Assembly (NCBI GenBank): GCA_037576215.1
Contig: JBANDB010000006.1
Span: 1,984,001 to 2,048,000, forward strand
Origin: Armillaria gallica
Lineage: Eukaryota; Basidiomycota; Agaricomycetes; Agaricales; Physalacriaceae
DNA length: 64,000 nt
Reading direction: 5' to 3'
Positions 1 to 12,167 of the stretch are shown here, piece by piece (position 1 is the first letter of the stretch; every line of letters starts with the position of its first letter). The notes under the pieces were generated by a model. The model was not told where the DNA came from. It ran no database searches and worked only from the letters and a program-made list of their open reading frames with translations. The translations under genes and the position numbers were made by a program.

Positions 1-2165
1 CCTGGCTGCGCGCGCCATCCTGACGCCCATCAACACGCGGCTCAGGCCACAAGAGGTTGATTACATTCTAGGTTAGACTTTTCATCTCTCGGAAAGCCAG
101 ATACTAAGGTCAATTTCAGATCACAGTGGTGCCAGTCTTATCCTTATCGACGAAGAGTTGCTGCCTCTTATAGCTGGGTCCAAGCTTCCCCGGATTGTGT
201 GCAAGGACACGGGTAGGAGTGATGACCCATACGAAGAATTCTTGAGCGAAGGCCGACGTTATAGTCAAGAGAGAGGTTGGGCCGGCTTAGATGTGGAGCC
301 GGACGAAAACGCAGGGGCTTTACTCTGTTATACGTGAGTCGCAGTCGTTCAGAATCAGTTCAGCATGAAATAACTGAAAGCATAGGTCTGGTACCACCGG
401 ACGAGTATGTCATTATTTTTATACTGCTCTGCACTACTGATATCTTGCCAGCCCAAAGGCGCCCTCACAACACTGAGAGGTATATAATCGTGATTTGCTG
501 TTTGCTTTGAAGCTTCATGCACCCTTGCAGGTACCTACTTAGCCGCCATTGGCAATGCTTTTGAGGGACAGTGAGTTGTCACGCTTCGCCTACTGTCAAA
601 AGTTCAGCAGCCTGACGGTGACTGATCTGCAGAATTGACAAAGAATCCACGTACCTTTGGTAAGATTCACAGTTTTTTCAAGCCTTTGTACCAACCCAGT
701 GTCACTTCCAATTCAGGATTCTCCCCATGTTCCATGCCGGAGGGTGGACATTTCCATGGAGTAGCACCTTCGCATTTGCAACACAAGTAAGCAGGAACTC
801 AAAGAACTTGACCTCATTTTCACGATTCCTGGCACGATTTAGATCACCCTACGAACTGTTAATTACCCACAAATTTGGAACCATTTTTTAAATTCCAAAG
901 TGACTCACTACTGCGGTGCCCCGACTGTGCAGGTACTACCAGAACCGTATGAAAGCATATCTTGTGTCTGATGCTATCTCGCACTAGATTGGCATCGTAA
1001 ATGACCCATCTGCGAGAAAATTGTCGAGACCCATTTCTGCTATCATTGCTGGTGCGCTTAACAATCGGGAAAGTGAATATTTAGCCTGACCCTCTTCAGG
1101 TGCGGCGCCCACCGCGCATCTCCTAGGAGCGCTCGAAAAAATCGGAATCAAGCCCATCCATGTTTACGGCTTAACGTAAGTGTCCGATTGTATGCAGAAT
1201 AAACGTACTAACCTTTGCTTATCATTTCAGAGAGGTATTGATTTTCTCAACGTTGTCTTCTATTCTTTCTGAGACTGCCGTAGACATACGGTCCGTTTAC
1301 CAGAGGTTATGATCAATTATTCTGGGCCAAAATAAGTCTCGAGCAACGATCGAAGCTAATCGCTCGGCAAGGTCACAGTTTTGCCACAGCAGAAGGCGTC
1401 CGTGTAGCAGAGATGCGGGACGATGACCAGATTATAGATGTTCCTCGAGATGGGAAAACTGTGGGCGAGATTGTTACTAGAGGCAATCTTGTGATGAAGG
1501 AATACTTCCGGGATCCTGAAGCCACCAAGAAAGCCTTCCGTGGAGGGTATTTCCATTCGGGAGATTTAGCCGTTATGCATCCTGACGGGTCGATCGCCGT
1601 CGTCGATAGAAGTAAGGACATCATTATATCTGGTGGAGAGGTTGTTTCCGTAACTCTTCTCAATTCTCTTCACTCACTTGTTTTACCAGAATGCTCTAGT
1701 CTCGCTATCGAGCAAGGAAAGTTCAGCTGCGTATCGATATAGATTTCATTATTAATCATTTGGCATCCTTTTAGAGTTATCAAGCCATCCCCATGTGCTG
1801 GAAGTTTCCGTCGTCGCTCGAGCTCACCCGGTGTGGGGCGAACGTCCAATGGCCTTTGTTAGATTTCGTGGATTCACGGTTCAAATCGGAGAAAGCTGAT
1901 TGGTCCATAGGTTATAATTCACCCAGAACACGTGGCTCGATGGTCTGGACGCGTCGACGAATTCGTAAAGGACCTCATGGAACACGCAAAGGCGAGACTT
2001 CCTGGATTCGCCCGCCCGGATTGGGTGGAAGTCGTACCTGAGCTACCGGTGAGTAAAATTTCGTTAAAGCCACTATCAGCAAAGCTCACCAGCGGATAGA
2101 AAACCTCCACTGGAAAGATTTTGAAGACAGAATTGAGAAAGAGGGAAATTGTGAAATTTGAATAG
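1..2165 (+). CDS. AMP-dependent acyl-CoA ligase (acyl-activating enzyme), 5'-truncated by window edge
   Basis: Adenylate-forming enzyme that activates a carboxylic acid to its acyl-CoA via an acyl-adenylate; the substrate cannot be told from sequence. The window opens inside the gene. At least ten short introns are needed. Joined exons show the P-loop-like SGTTGRPKG (split by an intron near 390-450), FHAGGWTFPW, then GLTETYGP around 1170-1300, the hinge region FHSGDLAVMHPDG and KDIIISGGE near 1545-1640, and the C-terminal catalytic lysine motif KTSTGKILKTELRKRE ending at 2165. The order and motifs fit medium-chain or plant AAE-like ligases. One place is irregular: at 1690-1716 the expected SSLAIEQE exon needs one extra base after aatgc, and its 3' edge reads CAAG|GAAAG rather than GT. 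Either two base-call losses or a decayed exon explains this. It converges on the next gene with 83 bp between stops. Confidence 0.85.
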
Positions 2166-2248
2166 GATGCACTCATTTCTAGAGGTACTAAAATAAATGC
2201 ATGATATGGTTTAAGGTTACAATGGCTGGACTTCCTTATATTCTGCCC

Positions 2249-4089
2249 TCATTCCAACACTTTACCCGGATTCATAATACCTCGAGGATCGAACAACTCC
2301 TTGATCTTTTCATCCAGGCGATGCTCACAGCACTCTTGGAGTAATGAAGGGCATGAGTTTTCATAGCACCAATGCCATGTTCGGCGGACACGGAACCCCG
2401 ATGTGACGCTGGTACGTGGGATTCAGTGGACAAGATCTCAGAAACAGTATCGAAAGCTACACACCGACGAGTTCATATATGAATGGCTCCAAGGCATCTT
2501 GAATCTCGGAAGAGTAAGTGTCTGCAACCACATTTAGATGTAGGTTTCCTGCAGATCTCGAAGTCAGCACATTGGTATGTAAATAGAAGTATATACCTAC
2601 CGTCACCAACATGGCCGTATCCTATGACATGCCTGACGGCCCCCTCACGCATCAATCCCTTGGATCTCAGATGTTCACGGGTGATATCGACGCATTCTTT
2701 GAAGGTCGACAACGGAACGGAGATGTCATACTTATATGCTTTTCCCTCTTTCGAAACAGCCTCAGTGACACCCTCTCGAAGGGCCCATAGAGATGAGAAT
2801 TGTGCAGGAGATTGTGCCAGAACACCCGTGTTGATCAAGGGCTTGTCGGCCTCGAGTAATGTCTCGAGCAAAGTTGTCAGTTTCTATAGTCGTATGTTAG
2901 CAGGAGCACGCCAGGGGAGGAAACTATTCCACCTCTTCGTCATGTTCCCTTCGACCACCACTAGTCTCAACAAGAACGAAACATTGGGCTCCTTCGACAT
3001 CCTCGTCACTAAGCGCTCGTCCCTGTCCATGTTTAACAGCCAAGTCATAGGCGGTGCGGTCTATAAATTCAAACGCAGAAAGAATTTCTGATAGCTGCCG
3101 CTTCACCATCTGATACAGAGGCAACACGTTATCGAAATGGGGGAGGGCAAAGATGACATTGTTTGATGCCTGAGGAGAAGGCGGGGTAAGGATGGATACA
3201 CCCGTTATTATTCCAAGAGTGCCTTCTGCACCGATGAAAAGTTGTTTTAGGTCATATCCTGTGAAATGTGAGTACCGAGTATAGGTAAGTATTGCGATTA
3301 CGGACCAGTGTTGTCTTTCCGTAGGGAAGTAAGTTGATCCAGAATTGTCCCATCAGGAAGCACGACTTCCAGACCAAGGATAGATCCATGCAATGACCCA
3401 TAGCGCAGTAACCGTAAGCCACCTGCGTTCGTGGCAACATTTCCACCAATCTGGCAGCTGTACATAGCATAAATCATAGACAAGGCGGTTTGCACGCGCT
3501 ACACACCTACCCTTTGCCCCGAGATCAAGGGGCATGACATGATGGTGCGGAGCAACATAATCTGTGAGCGATTGAAGGATACAGCCTGCGTCTGCAACCA
3601 AGATACCTTGACTGGAGGTCAGCACAGACAACACTGACGAACTTGTCACGAACCAGATATTGGGTCAAACGACCGTACTTGATTCATGTTTGCAAGAGAA
3701 ATTACGACCTCGTCATTAACTGGCACACTTCCTCCTACAAGGCCTGTGTTTCCACCTTGCGGAACTATACCGATACGCTTCTCGTGACACCATTTCACGA
3801 TATCGCTGACTTCCTGGGTTGTTTTGGGTTTCAGAACAGTGGTCGCATTTCCATGATACTTTCCCATCCAATCATTATTGTAAATGTCGAGTTCCGTTGC
3901 TGCTAGTGAAAATGGAGCCAGGGTTGACAAAATTGACGTAGGCGGTAAAATCTTCGCAAAGTGATCGACATCTTGCACCGTAACAGAGTTGAGACGAGAT
4001 AAAGAATGATTGGCACGACTGATTGTCGAAGCAACAGAATACCGGGAGAAGGATGGAAGGGCGAAACGTCGCCAAGACGGAGACAGCAT
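2249..4089 (-). CDS. FAD-linked D-2-hydroxyglutarate / D-lactate dehydrogenase, mitochondrial
   Basis: Oxidises D-2-hydroxyacids with FAD (FAD_binding_4 / FAD-oxidase_C family, as in yeast Dld2/Dld3 and human D2HGDH). The ATG at 4089 begins an Arg/Ser-rich, acid-poor leader ([18 protein letters not shown]) typical of a mitochondrial presequence. Then follow [17 protein letters not shown] and the FAD-binding [15 protein letters not shown], then [38 protein letters not shown] and [10 protein letters not shown]. These are the family landmarks in order. Exons are separated by short introns, one with a CAAG acceptor near 3605. The last exon should end [17 protein letters not shown] at 2249, but reaching that frame needs one more A in the run at about 2307-2310 (ATGAAAAGATC instead of five A). 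D2HGDH versus D-lactate specificity cannot be settled here; the DWM..YHG segment resembles D2HGDH more. Confidence 0.88.
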
Positions 4090-4356
4090 CGCAGCGTCAA
4101 CAAGTCCAATACGGCACAGTCGGAAGACGATCGCGAGGACGGGAATCGTGGCGTGGGAATTTACTTTCAAAACCAGGTACTGCAGCGGCCATTTGCCCCG
4201 AATGTCTCGTCAGCCGCGTCTTGCCTTTTTCCTCTTCCTCAAGGTTCCTCCGCTCCCTTCATGACCAGTCCATTCTCTTGCATCCGTCCCGTTACATTCT
4301 CCTGACCGTTCTATTTGTACCGGAAACGTCCTTCCATTTCACTGCCAGAACCCAAC
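4090..4356. promoter_or_regulatory. divergent promoter region, dehydrogenase / CNH-GYF gene
   Basis: This 267-bp gap lies between two start codons that face away from each other. The right half is rich in C/T (4200-4310), as is common in fungal leaders. No specific factor site is claimed. Confidence 0.45.
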
Positions 4357-7300
4357 ATGTCTCCGGTTGAGGATGATCAATACAGCGATGCTCCCGACAC
4401 GTTTGAGGACGAACGATACGATGATCTTCCACGAGGCATCGAGGAGGTTGAGGTTCGCAATGTAGAATCGCCACACAAAGCGATTACGGATGTTATTACT
4501 GCTGAAGAGGACAAAGAGGAAACCAGGCCTTTACTTGAATCTAGTCGTGGTGCTTCTCTGTCTACTAACAGAGAGGTAGAGCAGACTTCAGATGCAGCTA
4601 GCGCCCGTAGTGTTCCTGCTGTACAGGTAACACAACATCCAGACCCTCCTGAAACACAGCGTCGGCTACAGACGGCGACGCCATCATCTGCCAGGTCTGC
4701 TCGCGCGCTTCCGCCTTCACCCGCTCGTAGCCATCACTCTGTGCGCCCTACTACAGCTTCGGACGATCGCAGGGTACGACGTCGGTCAATAACTGAGGTA
4801 TTCGAATTCATTTAATCTTCTTTCGTATTTTTCAACTACCCTTTTCCTTTTTCAGGTTCGCACTTCTAACCGTTTATCGGGCTTTTTCAACAACCTCATG
4901 CATCGCCGTGAGCCTCTTGCCCACGCTGACGACTCCATCTGTGAAGAACGACCTTCCGCCCTTCATGGTAAAAATATCGATACTTCCCGTCCACCGACTC
5001 CTCCCGGGCGGTCGACAACACCTCCCCCCGATCTCCCTCCCCCTTCTCTCCAAGAGCTTGGGCTCTCCTTATCTGTGCTCACTTCCGATCTTTCTCCTTC
5101 ACACTTCAGCACACCTCCTGCCAGTGGCGCATTTCTTTCCCCCCACTATCTCCTCCTTTGCCATGCGCAAGGTCTGGATGTTCTTCCCCTCATTTCACCT
5201 CCAGCGCCACAGCCGTATGCACTCGTTCGTCGAGTGAGCTTTAAGAGTGTCGTCGTCATGGAGCAGCGCGGAGTGTTGGTTGCTATAGCTGGTCGCCGGG
5301 ATGGTGTGAGGGTTTATGCCTTAGAAGAGGTAAAGCGGGCAGTCGAATGGCGAATTGAGGTGGAGCTGCGCAGAGAACGTGAGAGGCAACGTAGGGAGAC
5401 TACCAAAAAATTGCCCTCAGGCGTTCGTGAAGCACCGGAGCCTCGTGATTCTGCTGAGAAACTTCGCAGGCCCTTTGCATCTACACCTCCGCCGGGAGAT
5501 GGTCACTCGGCGAAAGTGTCAAATGGACCTTTTACTTCTTCACCTCCTGTGGTCCCACTCATACCTCGTACCCCAACTACTCACCGACGACAGAGGACGC
5601 GGACGCCAGCTGTACCCTCCCCGGTACCATCTGGTCACCCTCCTCCTTACACTTCTCCATCACCGGAACGGCTAACTAGTCAAGTCGCCAATCTATCTCC
5701 TCCCCATGCTCGTTCACGGGGTACATCTGTTTCTGAAGTTTTGACAGCCGGTTCTATTCGGCGCAACACAAATGCCACAGTGCGACCCGAGGATCCGGAC
5801 GCCAAAGCTGACTGGGTCGAGTCAAGCGATGATGAAGCTATCAGTTTGGTAGCTGCCGGTTCCAGTGGCAGTCAAGCCCTAGATGAACGCACGAGTGCTG
5901 CCGCTCAGACTTCGTCGGCCATTCCCTTGCATACCACCCCACGCCACCCCCGCCCAATGTCTATGTCACGAAGTAATCGACCTGCAAATCTGGATTTAAG
6001 TCTGTCCCGTTCAAATACAGTGGTGCCTCCCGAACCTTCTCCTGCTCCCACCCTTCTAACTTTGCGACAGGCTTTGTCCCATTCGCCGTCCAGAGAACCC
6101 CACGCTCGCCTGCCTAGCACACCACTAGGCGATGATGACGACGACGACGCCGATGGAATCAGTCTGAGCCAAGTGCTACAAGAGAGTCGTATACCTGATC
6201 TCCCTCCTCCCGGATCCAGGCAACCCCAGCAACCCATTTTGATCTCTTCATCCCATCCTGTCACTGCCGGAGATGATGAACCTTCTAGTCCTCGAACATC
6301 TGATGCTCACTCTTCGGTCTCTGTTAGAAGCCTCAATGATAGGTCGCTTCCTGGACCTCGACGCCGGTGGTCGGTAATTATGAATCAGTCGAATGAGTTG
6401 GCCAATGAACAGCAGCCTTCCATGACACCGTCCATGAGAGAGCGCCGGCCAAACGTCTTAACGCGGTCCACATCTTTTCGTTCCACTCGGTCTGCTTCGG
6501 GGATGAGACCATCTTCATCTCCTAACGATGCGTCATCTCTTCCTACTCTTACACCACCCCCAATGCCTGATTCAGCGTCTTCTGTGATATCTTCTCACTC
6601 TTCGCGGACGTCCCGTTTCATTCCCAGAATACTTAGCAGCGCTTTTCACCACAGACGATCAGACGAGAGGCCCTCGTCACCATCAGGAGTTCCTGACGAG
6701 AGTTCCAAGCGGGCACAGGGAGCACCTTTGGTAGCCCAATCACCGCCTCCCAAATTAGAATATGTCAAACTTCCCGGCACTAAAGGTGCTCTATTGGTCA
6801 AAGCCGTAGAGACTGCTAAGAAAAGGTATATGTTCGGCATGATTGGTATCTGTAAACTTCTTCTCACTATACTGCAGTTTTTTGGCGATACTATGCGGAG
6901 ACAACGGCGAACGAGTTGAACTATTTGCTGGGACATATCGCACCGCTTTGGGTTTATCCAGGACCTTCATACTCCCTGATTCTCCTCGATCGCTGGAACT
7001 TCAGCTACAGGGCGATGACTTGGTTGAGGTATTCCTAGTTTTCTCGCAAAACGTTTTTGGTTTGGAGCCTGCAACTGTTCGGGTTCGAGAGGTCCGTATT
7101 GGCCGCGCTGAGCGGCGAGCGGCTAGGCGGCGGGCTCGTGAAGTACGAGCAATTGATGCAGGGGCCAATGAATCTGAACCTCAGCTCGGGGAAGAAGATA
7201 CCAATGTCAATGTTAGCATTGGCGTCTCAGTAGCTGTTGGCTCTACCGTCGTCGCCACGGGTTCTGGTCCTGATGGTCAACAGACTCCTCCTCTGATCGC

Positions 7301-8573
7301 AAGCCAGCATCCCATAGATAGACGAGCGGCTTCAGAGTCAGCAACGGAACGGCCTTCGACTCCTCCTGAAACAACCACTACTTCAACTGTCGCACATCCC
7401 GAGGAAATTGTCGCTCTTGCAACTGCACAAATGGGTCCGTACACGACGTTTCAACAATTGTCGTTTGCACCGAAGTTTCCACTTGCATCCATTGCGGACG
7501 AATATGTCATTCCTCCCACATATCCAGATTTCATTGATTATCGCAATGAGCACGAGCCAGAAATGGGGAGTGGGTCCGACCTCTCACAAGTTCAATTCTC
7601 TCCACCCGGTTTGCCAATTCCAACACCGTCCGCTCCTTCGAAATGGTACTATCGGGATCCGAAAAACATTGTTCATGGTAAGCCTGCAAACTCTATTGAT
7701 TTACTGTGTCTGATACCCTGTAAAGGACCATGGAAGGCCTCACTAATGCAAGCATGGTACAAGGACGGACTATTACCTCCTGATTTACCAGTTCGTCGAG
7801 AAGAAGACTCCGATTTCATGCTTCTCAAGGACTTGAGATTACAGAGCATTGATCCTACTCATCCTTTCCGGACTGTTCCTCCTCAAATACAGGATATTTC
7901 GCCTCCTCCCTTATTCCAGCCTTCTGACAAGCCTTTGCTGAAACCTATATCCCTTCTTTCACAACCCCGCCATTTCGGACCTCCTGCGCTCTTCTTTTCT
8001 TCACGGGGTGGGCATAGCACTACAATCGTTGATAATCGCGGGCGATCTGTCTTGAAGGGGCGCTTTGTCTGGAGCAAGGATGCTCAGGAGGATTCAAAGC
8101 ATGCGGCGCCATCCAGAATGGGCGACGTGAAACGCCTGGAAGCTTTTGATGTCAAAGACCGTTCCGTACTTGTGGCCATGCGTCAAGGTGGGCTCGAAGC
8201 AGTCGATCTCAGTGATGCGTTGCTGAAACCTGGGGATGAGTCGCGCACGGCCTTGCCCCAATACAACCCTTCGCCGTCCAATTTCAACCGGCGGGGGCCT
8301 TTCGTTTGGAAGATTGGCACGCCCATTTCAGGATCTCCATCAGCAGTGTTACCGTCGAAACCCAAAACCTCTCACAACCACTACACATCGGGGAAGAAGT
8401 CCAGTTCTGGTCCTTCCAAGTCACCGGCTGGGCGAACGGAGTTCAATGTTGGGCATGTGGAGAGTGAGATGAACGATGAGGTTCTGTTTCTGGGTAGAAA
8501 GGATGACGAGATTTATATTTGCGAACGAAATGCGGGTTCTTTCCGAATCCTACGACTTTGTCCTAACGTCTAA
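4357..8573 (+). CDS. CNH-domain-like protein with long Ser/Pro-rich insert and embedded GYF domain
   Basis: Four exons (4357-4797, 4856-6825, 6878-7677, 7726-8573) give about 1352 residues. Residues about 1-160 are acidic and disordered. A short folded segment follows (YALVRRVSFKSVVVMEQRGV, then GRRDGVRVYALEEV), which looks like the start of a citron-homology (CNH) beta-propeller. A 500-residue Ser/Pro/Thr-rich insert comes next. CNH-like sequence resumes with YVKLPGTKGALLVKAVE, FLAILCGDNGERVELFAG and FILPDSPRSLELQLQGDD. A GYF domain then begins near residue 1060: WYYRDPKNIVHGPW, MQAWYKDGLLPPDLPVRR. It has the W-Y-D...GPW...M..W..G pattern that binds proline-rich peptides. The C-terminus returns to propeller-like strands (FDVKDRSVLVAMRQGGLEAVDL, FRILRLCPNV). 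CNH domains usually contact small GTPases or vesicle and kinase partners, and GYF domains bind PPG motifs; a scaffold role is inference. An intron splits the GYF core at HG|PW. The ATG at 4357 is preferred to an upstream 4315 ATG because it follows a short CAAC context and starts the conserved acidic segment. Confidence 0.75.
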
Positions 8574-8768
8574 TTAGCGGACATGGAGCATACACTCAGT
8601 ATATTACTAGCATTTCATTTTGTATGATTATTTTCTTCATTTTCTACAGCAGAATCTTTTATAATTTCCACATTTGGGTAAATCTCATCACGTGTGTGTG
8701 GTTACTAAGTAAACCCCAGGGTGGGTTCTAAGCTAAACCTCAACCTTATTCTTGGGTTCAGTTGTGCT

Positions 8769-10690
8769 ATGGTGCATGTGTTTCCTTCTTTGCTCCGTTT
8801 TCAATACCTATCTCTTCTTCTGACAGACCATATTTCAAGACAGTAACGGCGCGCCGTTGAAATTCTTCATTCAGGGTGACCTGCCGAAGGAGATTCAAGC
8901 AGAACTATGCGAAACCATTACAGTAAGCGGTCGTCGACTCGTCACTTCAGTGATGCTTATTACTATAATCCCAAGATTTTGGGCGGCCGTGTCGAAACTA
9001 AAATACCTCGAGATGGCTTTATTTTGATTTCACCCGGGAGTTCAGAAGAAGATCGACTCCGCCTGTGCTGGACCAATCCTGAAAGACTTGGTCGCTTTTT
9101 CGTCCCGTATACCTTCGTCGAAGCCTGCAAGATGGCAGGCAGGTTTTTGAAGCAGATATTCGTCGAGAACGGTAACTCCATGGCAATGCATATTCACTCT
9201 AGTATCGCAAATATCAACGCTCGGACAACGCTCAGTGAGCGTATTGCAGTGAGTCGGAAACAATCACCAAAGTGGCATATTTACATGAATACTACTTCAG
9301 CACTCTGGGGGTAATCCACATGCAGCGGAGCATTCTGCTCGCGTCATACTCGCAGACCCTAACACTGAAGCTTTTCAACTCCTGGTCAAAGCCTATCAAG
9401 ATACGCCTGGGGTCTATGTAGAATCGTACTTGTGGGTCAAGAAGTGCATTGAAAAGGGAACTGTTACCTTTACGCCTGTTGTATTCAAGAACCCAGGTGG
9501 GAGACGTCCGGGCGAGGAGTATGCTTCTATCCACTCAAGATCTCGCTAGCTTACATTGTCACTTTTCAGGCGGGTGTCATTTACCGACAAAGACGAAGAA
9601 CTGCTTGCTCATTGGATTGCCGCGAAAATTCCTTACAAAGAAATTGGCGGGCGAACTGGGAACCGACTGTATCAACAGTTATGCGATATGGTACGAGTTC
9701 TCCATCGGTATCATTCGGTCCAGTTCATTGACGATGAGAACGTAGCATTCCGAACCCGAATATGCATGGGTTACCCGCCACACATGGCAGTCATGGCGGG
9801 AGAGATATAAGAAGAATGCTGCCCGGTTTGATGACATGATTGCTGCTATCGTTGCCGAAACCAAACCGACACTGGGGAGAAAGGGCAGTATGGGTATGTC
9901 CGTCAACCGGAAAGGAGGAAGCGTGCGAGAAAGGGTGTTCCAAAGGATGAAGAGTTTGATGAAGACATGGCGGACCAAAAACCGCTTAGTGCCAAAATAG
10001 AGACGATACCCGATTCTCAGCCGATCCCAGGTCCTTCCAACATGGGTTTCCCGCACGCTGGTCCCACACAAGGAGGGCCTGGGATAATGTCAGCGGTACG
10101 AGGTGGCCCTGCTGAAGAAGAGCTTGACGACACGGAGAGTGATTGGGCCATTCGAGTGGGAACGCACCACCTCCGGGTTGGGCGAAACGCCGAGCGTCCA
10201 ATGATCTTCACGATGGACAGCATTTGAAGAAACAGAGACAAGAGTGAGTGTGCTGCAAGGTCGTTTTGTTGTTATTCATTTTCTGTTCAGTGAGCCTCCC
10301 CCAGCAGACCAAGGTTCTATACCGCATCAAACTGTTGTTGAAATTGCCAACATGCATGTCATCGATTCAAATATCCGGGACATAGCGAAGAAATACAGGT
10401 TTACCATTGAAGAGGTGCAGGAATATTACGACAAGTGTGGGGATATGAGCCAGACACATTCACGGTTCCAGAAGATGCGTGAAATGTTAACGAACAATTT
10501 TCCCGACGATACCATCCCTCCTCACAGTAGTACATTCCTAGCTGTAGCTACGATGCAATCCTTAATTAGGCCTAGTTACGACTATCATGACTATATAGTA
10601 CTCAGTGGAAAACTAGCTAAGCCTACGCGACATCGAATTCCATCGAAAACTTATTATTTGCGGCCCGCACTGGTGCAGAAGGGCTGCTGA
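8769..10690 (+). CDS. RAP1: Rap1-type telomere protein: BRCT-like plus Rap1 Myb domain
   Basis: Likely homologue of the Rap1/TERF2IP shelterin component that acts at telomeres. The N-terminal exons (from 8827, FQDSNGAPLKFFIQGDLPKE) carry a BRCT-like fold: GGRVETKIPRDGFILISPG, FFVPYTFVEACKMAGRFL, ESYLWVKKCIEKG. A Rap1_Myb domain follows: FTDKDEELLAHWIAAKIPYK, TGNRLYQQLCDM, then after an intron YAWVTRHTWQSWRERYKKN. HTWQSWRxRY is the family hallmark. The C-terminal part contains IRDIAKKYRFTIEEVQEYYD and ends near 10690. The first exon is unclear: the ATG at 8769 followed by a 55-nt intron would join in frame, but the donor (gtgcat) is weak. Two frame changes are needed. One is at 9874-9877, where GGGG should be five G to give TLGEKGQYGYVRQ. 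The other is at 10148-10149, where one more C gives DWAHSSGNAPPPGWAKRRA. It converges on the kinase gene. Confidence 0.82.
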
Positions 10691-10759
10691 ACAATTTCTG
10701 TTTTCTGCAAGTGATAATAGGAATCTGTAACCAGCCTCTACGAATATTAAATTGAAAAC

Positions 10760-12088
10760 TCACTTTTCGCCAGCAGCTGCAGACGGAAATGAACCAAAAA
10801 GATCGGGATGTTTTGGCAGCGGTGATTCTCTGCATGGCAAGGATTCAGCAAGGGACCTCGTTTGAAGAAACCCGACTTACTTGAAGTAGGGATGATCAAG
10901 TGCCTCTGAAGCTGTTATTCTCCGTTCCGGATCATACAATAAGAGAGACATCAGTAAATCAAGGCCAGCCGATGTCAGATACTGGAATTTCTGTCGAAAC
11001 TGCGGCGGCTGAGGGGAAGGCAAGATTGATTGTCTTGGCCAAAGGGAGAGAAAAGTATTCGGGCCATGAGTTATGAGTGGGTGGTCCGAGCAGTTTAAAT
11101 ATCATGGACAGAAGCTCCATCTCTGATTTCGCTTGGAACAAGGGTTCTTTGAGCAGGAGTTCAGCAAAGATGCACCCTACAGACCACATATCCACAGCAG
11201 TGGAATACGACGTTGCACCGAGCAGAATTTCAGGGGCGCTATGGCAATCATTGCATCCGAAATACTATGAGCAATGTAAGGACACACCGGTACCAAAGAG
11301 TGACGACGAGCTGTGTCAAGCCACCGACGCCAACAGGATCGCCGTACCGCCGTGCCAAACCAAAGTCGGCGACTTTGATTGTCCCTCGGTTATTCATGAG
11401 GAGATTGCTCGTTTTCAGGTCGCGGTGAAGGATCCAGTTCGAGTGGCAATGGTCCACGGCAGATAACAACTGGAGCATGAGTGTTTTGATCTCGGATTGG
11501 AGGAAGGGTGCAGGCATCAAGGTGAGGAGGGACTTCAAGTCGTGTTCGATGAAGTCCATGACGACAAAAACCCTAGTATATTCTAATAAGCGGCGTGGCC
11601 ATGACCAAGCGCAGAAACACGCACTGTGTCAATGTGTCTCCGACAACGACCTCGCGGACGCGGACGACATTTTCATGATGACAAGCCATCAGCGCGTTGA
11701 CTTCTCGGAGTGCTGTTATCGGGAATCCATTCTTTTCTTCGTCGAGCTTCAACTTTTTCAATGCGACGATGTCCCCGGTTTGTTTGTCTCTGGCACGAAA
11801 GACGACCCCGTAGGACCCTTCTTCTATTTGGTTGAGGCGCTCATAGCAGTAGACGGACCTTGATGGAAGGATGGAGGGATGTTGGGTCCGTGGGGGAACA
11901 TAGACGCTGTGTGAAGGTCTCGCTGGACGAGCGACCGCGACGGACGGGATTGGTGACAACTGGGGGACCACTGTGGCCTTCACGCGACGCTTCGACCGTG
12001 GATGTGACTGAAAATCCTCAGCTTGCTCATCGTCTTCGTCGTCCCACTTGGACCGTTTCCTAGACGGCGTCAAGGGACCAGCCGACAT
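10760..12088 (-). CDS. Cyclin-dependent kinase, CDK11 / PITSLRE type
   Basis: Ser/Thr kinase of the CDK11 group, linked in other eukaryotes to transcription and splicing. A basic N-terminal tail of about 75 residues holds NLS-like RKRSKWDDE and HPRSKRR. The kinase domain follows: [18 protein letters not shown] (glycine loop), VALKKLKL (VAIK lysine), [10 protein letters not shown] (the PITALRE helix), [13 protein letters not shown] (catalytic loop), [11 protein letters not shown] (DFG), VVTLWYRAPEILLG (APE) and [18 protein letters not shown]. The last exon gives [17 protein letters not shown], stop at 10760. [10 protein letters not shown] and the PITALRE helix favour CDK11 over CDK10. After LPLAKTINL the frame must shift by one base at about 11013-11021 (an extra C or T in gccttcccc) to read [15 protein letters not shown] and the rest of the C-lobe. 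The true gene is probably intact and the extra base an error. Confidence 0.87.
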
Positions 12089-12167
12089 CGAAGTTGAAAG
12101 TAACCAAATTTAGATGCCGGCTGATTTCAATATATCACTCGGGAAAAAAATGATAGTATTTCTCTAT

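Noticed and set aside
4315..4356. Upstream ATG at 4315 for the CNH-GYF gene
   Set aside because: It adds a basic 14-residue extension unlike the conserved acidic start; the ATG at 4357 is the better start.
5905..6264. Long open frame on the minus strand inside the CNH-GYF gene
   Set aside because: It mirrors a Ser/Asp-rich coding stretch and has no family features.
9863..9880. A 53-nt intron (gtttgatg...ggggag) to explain the Rap1 frame change
   Set aside because: It would remove codons that fit the region after the Myb domain and uses a poor donor; one more G in GGGG is simpler.
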